In this document: piece after piece, positions 6,646 to 13,460 of the stretch
How the letters are laid out: each line of letters starts with the position of its first letter
How positions within the stretch are numbered: the first letter of the stretch is position 1
Source: Bacillota bacterium
Lineage (GTDB): Bacteria > Bacillota > Limnochordia > Darwinibacteriales > Darwinibacteriaceae
Direction of reading: 5' to 3'
Length of the DNA: 14,208 nucleotides
Assembly (NCBI GenBank): GCA_012799115.1
Contig: JAAZLY010000183.1
Coordinates: 1-14,208, forward strand
Notes under the pieces: generated by a model
What the model was told of the DNA's origin: nothing
Database searches by the model: none
What the model saw: only the letters and a program-made list of their open reading frames with translations
Program-made: the position numbers and the translations under genes

Positions 6646-7587
6646 TCACTCCTTGACCTCGGTCACCGTCTTGTCGATAAGCGGCTGCAAGTACTCCTGT
6701 TGATCGTAGAGCCAAAATAGAATGGCCAAATCCACATCTGCCCTCTTGGTATCGCCAGCGTCAAGGTGATAGGCCACAAAGAGGAGCTGAATCAGATAGG
6801 TGATGTACAAAAAGACATGTCCTTCTGTCTTTCCCAACGGCATTTCCCTTGCATAGCCTCGTATCAACTCTTGCACAAAGCTGGGCCATTCCTCTCTCCG
6901 GCCTAGGTCACTAAAGGTCGAACTTAATACAGATGTAGCCAAATAACAGAGGTCAAAGACGCGAATCCCGATGCGAACACGATCAAAATCAAGAATGCCC
7001 GCTACCTTTTCATCCCGAAAGACCAGATTTCCCGGGTGAAAATCTCGATGAATCAACTGTCTGGGCAAAGCTTCGTAGGGGTTTACCAGTTGTTCACTAA
7101 TGGTCTGACCCAGTTCATGTAAACGGTGATGAAGCTTTTCGGACGAGTAGCTCTGAGCAACCGGCCAGGCATACGTGGACACTTCATGAAACAAGTCGAA
7201 TCCTGGAAATCCTGTATGGGCGTCATAGTCCGCGAGGCAGCGGTGTAGCCTGGCGAGAGTAGAGCCTGCCTCGCTAGCCCAGGAATGACTTCGTGTGACC
7301 AGGGTATCGCCGGGTATGCCGGGGAGATAGGGATAGAGTACGAAAAAGGACCCCTGGTACTCTGCCCAAGGAACACCCTCCTTGGTATGGAGTAAGAGTG
7401 AAACTGGCTGATCGTGCTCAGAAAGCCACTTTAGCAAGTCGTACTCCTCCAAGGCGCGGGTTCGGTTTGATCTTCGTTTGAGAATATAGGCTTCATCTCC
7501 CAGGCAACAACGCCACACGCCGTCTACTAACGGCTGCGTGTCAGCTCTGCCGAACTTTGAACCCCACTTTGCAAGAAGTTCCTTCAC
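6646..7587 (-). CDS. Aminoglycoside phosphotransferase-fold (CotS-like) kinase
   Basis: Small-molecule kinase fold of the APH/choline kinase family, 313 residues, similar in layout to CotS/YsxE-type proteins and to homoserine kinase II. The Brenner-type catalytic loop is LIHRDFHPGNLVF (178-190) with Asp182 and Asn187. The metal-binding GILDFDRVRIG follows (197-207, Asp200). Lys37 in YILKRRSNR is the likely ATP lysine. All kinase residues appear present, so an active enzyme is likely, but the substrate is unknown. It starts at GTG 7587, with GGGGG spaced 7 nt, only 2 nt after the HAD hydrolase gene. Spore coat association is inferred from CotS similarity alone. Nothing here supports antibiotic resistance: the gene sits in a housekeeping-like operon. 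Confidence 0.82.
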   Translation of the reverse strand: MKELLAKWGSKFGRADTQPLVDGVWRCCLGDEAYILKRRSNRTRALEEYDLLKWLSEHDQPVSLLLHTKEGVPWAEYQGSFFVLYPYLPGIPGDTLVTRSHSWASEAGSTLARLHRCLADYDAHTGFPGFDLFHEVSTYAWPVAQSYSSEKLHHRLHELGQTISEQLVNPYEALPRQLIHRDFHPGNLVFRDEKVAGILDFDRVRIGIRVFDLCYLATSVLSSTFSDLGRREEWPSFVQELIRGYAREMPLGKTEGHVFLYITYLIQLLFVAYHLDAGDTKRADVDLAILFWLYDQQEYLQPLIDKTVTEVKE

Positions 7588-7589
7588 GT

Positions 7590-8567
7590 CTAATCCCCCT
7601 GTTCATTCAAGTGTCTTGGAGACTCACCAGTACGATTCTTCAACACCCATTCTCTGTTCTTGATAATGGACTTGCCGATTTCATCCACGGCATTCATAAT
7701 CCACATGTAACTTTGTGTATTCGGCTCGTAGTTCGCTTCACCAAAGGAATGGACTCTACCTTGCTTCTGCAGCTCATTGACTTGGGCAAACTCCTCTCTG
7801 GAACCTCGTGAATAGACACCAAAGGTCCGGCCACCGTTTTGGTTCACAAGGGAGAAAACTGGAACATCGCTGGGACCGTCTGCGATATAGATCATATTTT
7901 GGAACGGAATACGACGATCTTCCTTGGGAATGTTCGTGTTCACATCGATGTCTCGGATCTTATTAACACCCTTGTTGATCTCAAAGATTGCCCTTGTCTT
8001 TGTAGTATTGTCAATGATGTAACTAATGTCCTGAATTGTCACCTCATCCTCTTCCACCTGGGGCACGCCCCCTTTGAGGTAGCCTGGTGGGAAGCGATGC
8101 TCCACAAACTCACAAGCCCAGATCCCGTCGGTGTACGGAGCGATCTTGCTGCCTAGGATCATCTGCCTAAGTCCCGTACTAACAATATAGTGTTCCACTT
8201 TTATGTCATATTTACTAAAAAGAGGACATTTGGCAACATGCTCCTTGACAGCGGAGAAGAATTCGGGCAAGCCAGGGTGAAACTCTAGTTCTCCCCCTAA
8301 TTGTCGCAGGAGTCTGTTATTCAAGCCCTTAAAAATGCCAGCCCTCACGTAGGTCAGGATATGGTTTAGGTAAATGCTGTCCTCGGCAACCATTTCTTGA
8401 CCATCCTGGGTTAGATACTTCGGCAGTGCATTGACCTCACGCCAGAAGTTCCGCCCATCAACATTGTAATGATTGAAAAGAGGATCCTGCATATAACCTG
8501 GAATCAGAGTCTTGTCAAAGTCCCAAATCACAGCAATATGTGTCTGCGAGAAAATGTTCGAAACCAT
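7590..8567 (-). CDS. HAD-superfamily hydrolase (phosphoserine-phosphatase-like)
   Basis: A 325-residue haloacid-dehalogenase-fold phosphatase. Motif I is WDFDKTLIPGY (15-25), with nucleophile Asp16 and acid/base Asp18. Motif II is YIVSTGLRQ (127-135). A lysine near 190 can act as motif III. Motif IV is IYIADGPSDVPVF (226-238), with Asp230 and Asp234. A long helical insert between motifs I and II (about 26-125) would form a cap over the active site. The family is commonly annotated only as HAD hydrolase; its substrate is unknown. The start ATG 8567 has AGGAGG spaced 8 nt and follows sfsA by 12 nt. Its stop is 2 nt before the APH-fold kinase, suggesting the two act on the same or linked metabolites, although this is inference. 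Confidence 0.85.
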   Translation of the reverse strand: MVSNIFSQTHIAVIWDFDKTLIPGYMQDPLFNHYNVDGRNFWREVNALPKYLTQDGQEMVAEDSIYLNHILTYVRAGIFKGLNNRLLRQLGGELEFHPGLPEFFSAVKEHVAKCPLFSKYDIKVEHYIVSTGLRQMILGSKIAPYTDGIWACEFVEHRFPPGYLKGGVPQVEEDEVTIQDISYIIDNTTKTRAIFEINKGVNKIRDIDVNTNIPKEDRRIPFQNMIYIADGPSDVPVFSLVNQNGGRTFGVYSRGSREEFAQVNELQKQGRVHSFGEANYEPNTQSYMWIMNAVDEIGKSIIKNREWVLKNRTGESPRHLNEQGD

Positions 8568-8579
8568 GTGACCTACCTC

Positions 8580-9296
8580 CTAAGAAAAGTCAATGGGAAG
8601 TTGCCGCCCCCAGGTGATACCTGTGAGATCAACCTCCGAGTTGTATACAAACAGCTTTACCCCCTGATCGTAGGCCTCCTGCAATGTTGCAGAAAAGGCG
8701 GGATCAATGTGGGTAGCTGGGCTAAATCTCTCGCCATCAGCTCTTTGTACCACAAATAGAACTGCCGTCTCATACTCTCGGCTCAACTTGAGACGAGTTA
8801 GTTCCTGCACATGACGCTTTCCTCTGGCGGTAACAGCATCAGGAAACATGGCAATCCCTTCGTGCACCAGGGGGCAACTTTTCACCTCTAAGAGCATTCT
8901 TTGATGTGAGGGGCCATGCAATAGAAAGTCCCAACGCGATCCACCATAGCTGTACTCAGACTTTTCTAGATCCCAGGCTGCCAAGGGAGCAATTTTCTTC
9001 GCTGCAAGGGCGGCGGCTGCGAGACGATTGGCCATGGTAGACTGGAGCGACACTAGGGTTACACCATCTTGAGCTAGGACTAGCCATCCGGACCACCTCG
9101 TTCTTCGCTGAGCATGCGCCGCATATCTCAGATAGAGCACGGCATCTGGTCGCAGAAGCTCCTTCAAACGACCTGGATCCGCAAGGTGAGCTTCGACCTC
9201 TTCGCCACTGCCATCAAGACGGCAACGGATGATGAAGCGGTTAGGACGCTCGATAAAGGTCGCCCTGACCAAGTCATCAAAGCCAATACGTACCAC
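8580..9296 (-). CDS. sfsA: SfsA family DNA/RNA nuclease-fold protein
   Basis: Member of the SfsA (sugar fermentation stimulation) family: an N-terminal OB-like domain followed by a PD-(D/E)XK nuclease-like domain. The family signature AHLADPGRLKELL is at about 36-48. The nuclease site is SRWDFLL (120-126, Asp123) with LLEVKS (Glu137, Lys139), then MFPDAVTARGKRHVQEL. Its exact cellular job is not settled; DNA binding and nuclease activity have been described for relatives. I place the start at GTG 9296-9294, because AAGGGGGG (9311-9304) lies 7 nt upstream and the resulting N-terminus (MVRIGFDDLVRATF) fits the family. A TTG at 9317 would add seven residues, including the ribosome binding site itself. 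It is the first gene of the leftward operon and is divergent from cca. Confidence 0.93.
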   Translation of the reverse strand: MVRIGFDDLVRATFIERPNRFIIRCRLDGSGEEVEAHLADPGRLKELLRPDAVLYLRYAAHAQRRTRWSGWLVLAQDGVTLVSLQSTMANRLAAAALAAKKIAPLAAWDLEKSEYSYGGSRWDFLLHGPSHQRMLLEVKSCPLVHEGIAMFPDAVTARGKRHVQELTRLKLSREYETAVLFVVQRADGERFSPATHIDPAFSATLQEAYDQGVKLFVYNSEVDLTGITWGRQLPIDFS

Positions 9297-9420
9297 ATAG
9301 GCACCCCCCTTGCCCAATTTCTACTACTACAATTCCCCACAAGTGCTAACATTCCTTCGCCCTATAGGAAAAGCCTACATAGATGGAGAAGCTACAAGTA
9401 ATTCGCGAAGGAGGGACAAC
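9297..9420. promoter_or_regulatory. Divergent intergenic region between sfsA and cca
   Basis: A 124-bp gap that should contain promoters for the sfsA operon and for cca. The sfsA ribosome binding site is at 9304-9311 (minus strand). The cca site, AAGGAGG, is at 9408-9414 and ends 6 nt before ATG 9421. An 8-bp inverted repeat pairs TCCTTCGC (9353-9360) with GCGAAGGA (9405-9412), so the second arm covers part of the cca Shine-Dalgarno. A palindromic CCTATAGG (9361-9368) offers a TATAGG -10-like element on both strands, but neither has a good -35 at the proper distance. Confidence 0.4.
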
Positions 9421-10761
9421 ATGCGTATTGCCATTCCCCCACTCGTCATACGAGCATGCAACAACCTGTCAGAGCATGGATATCAAGCATATCTGGTGGG
9501 AGGAGCCATCAGAGACAGCTACCTGGGCCTAAGCCCTATCGATTGGGATATAGCAACCGATGCTACACCAACGCAGGTGGAAAGCATATTTTCCCGAACG
9601 ATTCCTACTGGCAAGGACTTTGGGACCATTACCGTGGTTTATGAGGGCTCGCCTTTAGAAATCACAACGATGCGAAAAGATGGACCCTATAGCGATGGGC
9701 GACATCCAGACTACATTACATTCACAGACGAGATTGAAGAGGATCTCGGTCGCCGTGACTTTACGATCAACGCTTTGGCCTATGATCCACTCCAACACAA
9801 GACTATCGATCCATTTTCGGGTCTCAAACATATCAAGAGAAAACTCCTGGCCACGGTTGGCGAACCCGATCATCGTTTTCGTGAGGATCCCTTACGAATG
9901 CTGCGACTGTTGCGATTTCAATCAACCTTGGGATTTCGAATCCAAAAGAAAACCAGGCTAGCCCTGCCTGGCTTAGCCCGGTCGATTCTCGCGGTGAGTG
10001 TAGAGAGAGTCTTAGGAGAATTAAACAAAATGCTCCTTGGCAGCCACCTGTTCACAAGCCTTGAGACCTTCTATCTCTCGGGTCTTATGGAGCAAGTGCT
10101 CCCCGAACTTGCGGCATGCTACAGCGTTTCGCCAGGACAGAGCCATCCATACGATCTCCTTGGCCATGCAATGACAGCCGCCCACTTCGCCTATCCCGCC
10201 CTCCACATACGCTGGGCCGCTCTTCTTCATGATGTGGGGAAACTACAGACACTCAAGCGTGAACACGCCAAGATCAGTGCCGAAGTTGCAGAGGGAATTC
10301 TCAGACGACTACGGGCCAGTAGCGAGCTTGTGGAGAGTGTATCGACCCTCATATCACACCACATGTTCTCCGTTCACCCCCACTCTTCAGAAAGAGAGGT
10401 CCGCCGTTTTCTCGCGGCGGTCAGCCCAGACACAGCCTTTGATCTGATCCGACTTCGCCAAGCAGATATGGCGGGTATGAACCTCGATCCCCGTCAGATC
10501 CTGTCCTTTGGAGAGTCACTAGAAATGCGATTTCACGAAGTACTAGCTCAAAACCATGCCCTTTCCATTGACAGTCTCGCCATCGATGGTCACGATCTGA
10601 TGCAAACCTTAAGCTTACAACCCGGACCGCTCATTGGCGAAATCCTTAGGTACTTACTGGAGCAGGTTTTGGCCGATCCCTCCCTCAACCAGCGGTCGAC
10701 CCTCGAGAGCCTGGGGCGGGAGTATCTAGAGTCATTACCAGAAAATCCCACGTTGAACTAG
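9421..10761 (+). CDS. cca: CCA tRNA nucleotidyltransferase with HD domain
   Basis: Class II nucleotidyltransferase that adds or repairs the 3' CCA of tRNAs. The 446-residue protein begins with the head domain motif YLVGGAIRD (24-32). The catalytic pair Asp41/Asp43 is in DWDIATDATP. The nucleotide-selecting loop EEDLGRRDFTINALAYD follows (106-122), then REDPLRMLRLLRF (154-166). An HD domain comes after, with LLHDVGKL (268-275) and ISHHM (311-315), as in CCA enzymes or PcnB relatives that carry phosphohydrolase domains. I chose ATG 9421 because AAGGAGG ends 6 nt before it. Reading further upstream in frame to 9310 would add 37 residues without family support. A poly(A) polymerase cannot be fully excluded, but a CCA enzyme is more likely in this setting. 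Its last 77 bases overlap the convergent acetyltransferase gene. Confidence 0.93.
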   Translation: MRIAIPPLVIRACNNLSEHGYQAYLVGGAIRDSYLGLSPIDWDIATDATPTQVESIFSRTIPTGKDFGTITVVYEGSPLEITTMRKDGPYSDGRHPDYITFTDEIEEDLGRRDFTINALAYDPLQHKTIDPFSGLKHIKRKLLATVGEPDHRFREDPLRMLRLLRFQSTLGFRIQKKTRLALPGLARSILAVSVERVLGELNKMLLGSHLFTSLETFYLSGLMEQVLPELAACYSVSPGQSHPYDLLGHAMTAAHFAYPALHIRWAALLHDVGKLQTLKREHAKISAEVAEGILRRLRASSELVESVSTLISHHMFSVHPHSSEREVRRFLAAVSPDTAFDLIRLRQADMAGMNLDPRQILSFGESLEMRFHEVLAQNHALSIDSLAIDGHDLMQTLSLQPGPLIGEILRYLLEQVLADPSLNQRSTLESLGREYLESLPENPTLN

Positions 10762-11200
10762 AGTCCCAAGGGATTTGTCCTATCTCTCGAAAACCCAGAC
10801 GGGTGTACACCTTGCGTGCTCGGATGTTGTTTGCTGCAACAGTAAGACGGAAACCTTCGTTCCAACCCCTATTTTGGGCAAAAAGTAAGCCTGCTCGTAC
10901 AAAGCCTTCTCCATAACCCTTCCCGCACCAAGCCGGATGCATACCCAAACCAATATCCAAGAACTCACTTGCTGCATAGAGAGGGTTGTCCTTCTTTCCA
11001 CTCAGCCGTGCAGCCTTCCCGAAACACACAAACCCAACCAAGTCACTGCCTGAAAAGGACGCGAAATAGGGACCGCTTACCAGGCGGTCCCGCGCCACTT
11101 CAGAGTGGTGAAGATTATACAAATCGTAGGGAGCAGGATAATCCCAGGCGACAATCTGGAGAGCTGAGGAATGATCTACTTTTTCAAAGATATAGTCCAT
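10685..11200 (-). CDS. GNAT family N-acetyltransferase
   Basis: Acetyl-CoA-dependent acyltransferase of the Gcn5-related family, 171 residues. The acetyl-CoA-binding loop is in GMHPAWCGKGYGEGF (86-100), with the G-K-G-Y-G turn. It is followed by LTVAANNIRARKVYTRLGF (119-137), the usual strand 5/helix region. The acceptor (protein, metabolite or antibiotic) cannot be told from sequence. The ATG has GGGGG spaced 7 nt and starts 3 nt after the TIM-barrel gene, so it is the last gene of the leftward run from pckA. The final 25 codons or so (from about residue 147) are read from DNA that is also the end of cca. The family core appears to end near DFLVMTL (152-158), leaving about 13 extra, low-information residues in the overlap. 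Confidence 0.87.
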   Translation of the reverse strand: MDYIFEKVDHSSALQIVAWDYPAPYDLYNLHHSEVARDRLVSGPYFASFSGSDLVGFVCFGKAARLSGKKDNPLYAASEFLDIGLGMHPAWCGKGYGEGFVRAGLLFAQNRGWNEGFRLTVAANNIRARKVYTRLGFREIGQIPWDSSSTWDFLVMTLDTPAPGSRGSTAG

Positions 11201-11203
11201 AGC

Positions 11204-11971
11204 CTAACCCCCGCTTGGCGAATAACCATGGGTCTCCAACCAGAACAAAGAGTCTTCTAGGTTGTCAGGACCCACCTCAAGGGCCCAGATGGCCTCTGGC
11301 GACACTTGCTCCAGAGAGTAGCAAATCTCATCGAGGGGCAAGCGCCCTTCTCCCAGGGATAAATGGGAATCCTGATCCCCTAGGTTATCGTGGAAATGCA
11401 CATAGCCGATCAGCCCGCCTAGGTCTTCAACCCATTTCTTAACAGGGATCTTCCCGTGACAAAAGGCATGCCCTAGATCCAAGCAAGCTCTTAGATTCGG
11501 ATGATCCACCGTTCGCAAAACGTCAACAATCAGCTCAGCATCTACTTCTAGAAGGTTTTCCAGGTAGAAGGTGACCTCCGAATTTTTGTCGGAGAGGAAA
11601 CTCTTCCAAAACTCAACGCTACGCCTTAACCAACCCCCGTACGTATTTGTATTGGGTATATAACCGTGATGGAGAACCACGTGCTTTGCGCCAAGTTCCT
11701 GAGCGTGGGTATAGGCAAACTCAAAACGATCTCGTGTAACTTGGCGAATCAAGGCATCACAGCTACCAGGACTAAGGTCCCCAAAGGGTCCGTGCAAGGC
11801 CTTTGGGGTTATAGCATCATACTGCGTACGATGGATGGAAACCCCATCGGGCTTTAAACGTGGATACTCAGGATTCGAGAAGGATTGAATCTCTACGCCC
11901 ATTCCCGTCTTTCGGCACAACGGAGCCACCTTCTGGGGCTGAGAAGCATCACATAGTAGGACAAAGCGCAT
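11204..11971 (-). CDS. Sugar phosphate isomerase/epimerase-like TIM-barrel protein
   Basis: Xylose-isomerase-like TIM-barrel (PF01261) protein of 255 residues, a fold shared with endonuclease IV and many sugar isomerases, epimerases and inosose dehydratases. Plausible metal ligands lie at strand ends: Glu138 in YLENL, Asp165 and His168 in CLDLGHAF, His192/His194 in YVHFHDN, and Glu232 in LEVG. His101/His102 in VLHHGY may also line the site. These suggest an active metal-dependent enzyme, but the substrate is unknown. The start ATG 11971-11969 has AGGGAG spaced 5 nt and follows the NYN gene by 18 nt. Endonuclease IV itself is less likely, as its longer characteristic motifs are not seen. Confidence 0.82.
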   Translation of the reverse strand: MRFVLLCDASQPQKVAPLCRKTGMGVEIQSFSNPEYPRLKPDGVSIHRTQYDAITPKALHGPFGDLSPGSCDALIRQVTRDRFEFAYTHAQELGAKHVVLHHGYIPNTNTYGGWLRRSVEFWKSFLSDKNSEVTFYLENLLEVDAELIVDVLRTVDHPNLRACLDLGHAFCHGKIPVKKWVEDLGGLIGYVHFHDNLGDQDSHLSLGEGRLPLDEICYSLEQVSPEAIWALEVGPDNLEDSLFWLETHGYSPSGG

Positions 11972-11989
11972 GATTTCTCCCTCTTTCTC

Positions 11990-12946
11990 CTAACCAATTA
12001 CAACCACATTGCGGGCTCGTCCATTCTTTTCCGCAGAACTGTCGCCACTTGAATCCGGAGACTTGATTTCCACAAATTCCACGGGTGTTCCAGGTTTCAA
12101 GTGGATATTCCGTTGTTCCGCCGGCAAATTGGCTTTTGTGAAGAAATAGTCTCCCTTGTCCCCGCGGATAAATCCATAATTGGTCATAAAGCGCTTAATT
12201 ACGCCGGTCAGCTTACTAGGAACATCTCGTTCTGGAATTAGGCGCATCCAATACACAGGGGGAGTCTTGCCATTGCTACGAACCTCGAACATCTCCGGGT
12301 AGGAACGTAAGATATCTAAGAGGTTGGTGTAGTTATAGCTCCGAGGATCGAAGTCTGAGTTCTCCCTACGGATAGACTGCCCTAGATGGGCCAAAAGCAA
12401 CCATCCATCACTGTCTTCATCACTTGCCTCATAAGCCCTGCGGACAATATCCTCCACCGGCACTTTTCCTAGAGAGGGTATCTGTACTTCCTCTTTAACC
12501 TGTGGATTCGAGGAAAAACCAAGGTTTTCTAGATATATGAAACGATTACAGGAACGAACCAAAATACTCTTGGTTCCCTGCCGGCCTATCCCTGTCACAT
12601 ACATACCATGCTCGCGAAGGCGCAATGCTAGACTATAAAAGTCGCTATCGCTCGATACAATACAAAAAGCATTGACTGGATTACGGTTTGTAGACACAAT
12701 TTCAATGGCATCCATAATGAGAGCTCCATCGCTGGCGTTTTCACCATAACGGAACTGTTGGATGGGTCTTACCGGATAACTCTGGAGAAGCTCTTTCCAT
12801 CCACCCATATGAGGTTGTGTCCAGTCTCCGTATACTCTTGTTAAAATAATCTCACCAGAACGATTGATCTCGGCCAATATTGGACCCAGAAATCGTGGCG
12901 AAATGTTCTCACCATCTACCAAGACGGCAAAATGGTGTTCTGACAT
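11990..12946 (-). CDS. NYN domain-LOTUS-cold-shock-fold protein, putative RNase
   Basis: A 318-residue protein with three recognisable parts. Residues 5-140 form a PIN-like NYN nuclease domain of the LabA/DUF88 type: AVLVDGENI with Asp11, ENASDGALIMDA with Asp73 and Asp79, and IVSSDSDF with Asp100 and Asp102, which together make the expected acidic metal site. Residues about 160-236 match an OST-HTH/LOTUS domain, a winged helix that binds RNA in relatives. Residues 246-318 resemble a cold-shock/S1-like barrel: LTGVIKRFMTNYGFIRGD, then DYFFTKANLP, KPGTPVEF and RARNVVV, which follow the cold-shock signature order. An RNA-targeting endonuclease is the natural inference; the substrate is unknown. 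The ATG has AGGGAGG spaced 6 nt. The gene is 28 nt downstream of the YaiI/YqxD gene and 18 nt before the TIM-barrel gene. Confidence 0.88.
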   Translation of the reverse strand: MSEHHFAVLVDGENISPRFLGPILAEINRSGEIILTRVYGDWTQPHMGGWKELLQSYPVRPIQQFRYGENASDGALIMDAIEIVSTNRNPVNAFCIVSSDSDFYSLALRLREHGMYVTGIGRQGTKSILVRSCNRFIYLENLGFSSNPQVKEEVQIPSLGKVPVEDIVRRAYEASDEDSDGWLLLAHLGQSIRRENSDFDPRSYNYTNLLDILRSYPEMFEVRSNGKTPPVYWMRLIPERDVPSKLTGVIKRFMTNYGFIRGDKGDYFFTKANLPAEQRNIHLKPGTPVEFVEIKSPDSSGDSSAEKNGRARNVVVIG

Positions 12947-12974
12947 AAAAATCCTCCCTTATGATTCATTCCCA

Positions 12975-13448
12975 TCAATTGTCGTTTGTGTTCACTTGCT
13001 GGATCGCTCTGTGAACTAAAGTTAAGAAACTCTCCTCAAATCTCCGATCATCGTCGTTGGTACGCCCAGAGGGACCTTTCGTTCGGCCACCTGCTCTGCG
13101 GTACTTGGCTTTGAGAGAACGTTCTTCCAGCAAGAAGTCAATATTACGCTCCGAATAAATGCGGCCTGAGGGCGAGACCGCTAAGGCACCCTTTCCCAAG
13201 ATCAGAGCAGCTAGGCCCCAGTCTTGAGTGACAACGATATCTCCCTTAGCAGTGTTGTTGATCACGGCCAGATCGGCCGCATCAGAACCTTTGCCAACGA
13301 CAATGTGATCGGCGTTATCAATCACGTGATCGACTGAGGCAACAGTCAGCAAGCGATACTTCCAGGTCTTCTTGTGCTTGTGGAGTACCTGGAGACATGC
13401 CCTCGGACAAGCGTCTGCATCAACAACCACCTTAAACAAAGTACTCAC
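12975..13448 (-). CDS. YaiI/YqxD family protein (UPF0178, DUF188)
   Basis: A 157-residue protein of a conserved bacterial family with a PIN-like fold and no settled function. Family hallmarks are VDADACP (9-15), the DIVVTQDWGLAALIL segment near 70-84, and GGRTKGPSGRTNDDDRRFE near 119-137. The first two provide acidic residues typical of PIN-type metal sites, so ribonuclease activity is conceivable but unproven. The start given is GTG 13448-13446, which has only a weak ribosome binding site. A TTG three codons in (13439) is better placed after GGGGTGA, and would give MFKVVVDADACP, closer to E. coli YaiI. The gene follows pckA by 12 nt. Confidence 0.88.
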   Translation of the reverse strand: MSTLFKVVVDADACPRACLQVLHKHKKTWKYRLLTVASVDHVIDNADHIVVGKGSDAADLAVINNTAKGDIVVTQDWGLAALILGKGALAVSPSGRIYSERNIDFLLEERSLKAKYRRAGGRTKGPSGRTNDDDRRFEESFLTLVHRAIQQVNTNDN

Positions 13449-13460
13449 CCCAATTAAGCC

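Noticed and set aside
6646..7587. APH fold as an antibiotic-resistance gene
   Set aside because: The fold is shared with many metabolic and spore-associated kinases. The gene sits inside a tight operon with no resistance or mobile-element context.
9321..9330. Short CTA repeat (CTACTACTAC)
   Set aside because: Three units only, no similar copies elsewhere; too short to call a repeat element.
9310..9420. 37-codon upstream extension of cca
   Set aside because: It has no family similarity, overlaps the divergent leader and would place the excellent AAGGAGG site inside the coding region; ATG 9421 is preferred.
11204..11971. Endonuclease IV (DNA repair) for the TIM-barrel gene
   Set aside because: The fold is shared, but the ligand pattern and short length fit the sugar isomerase/epimerase-like branch better.
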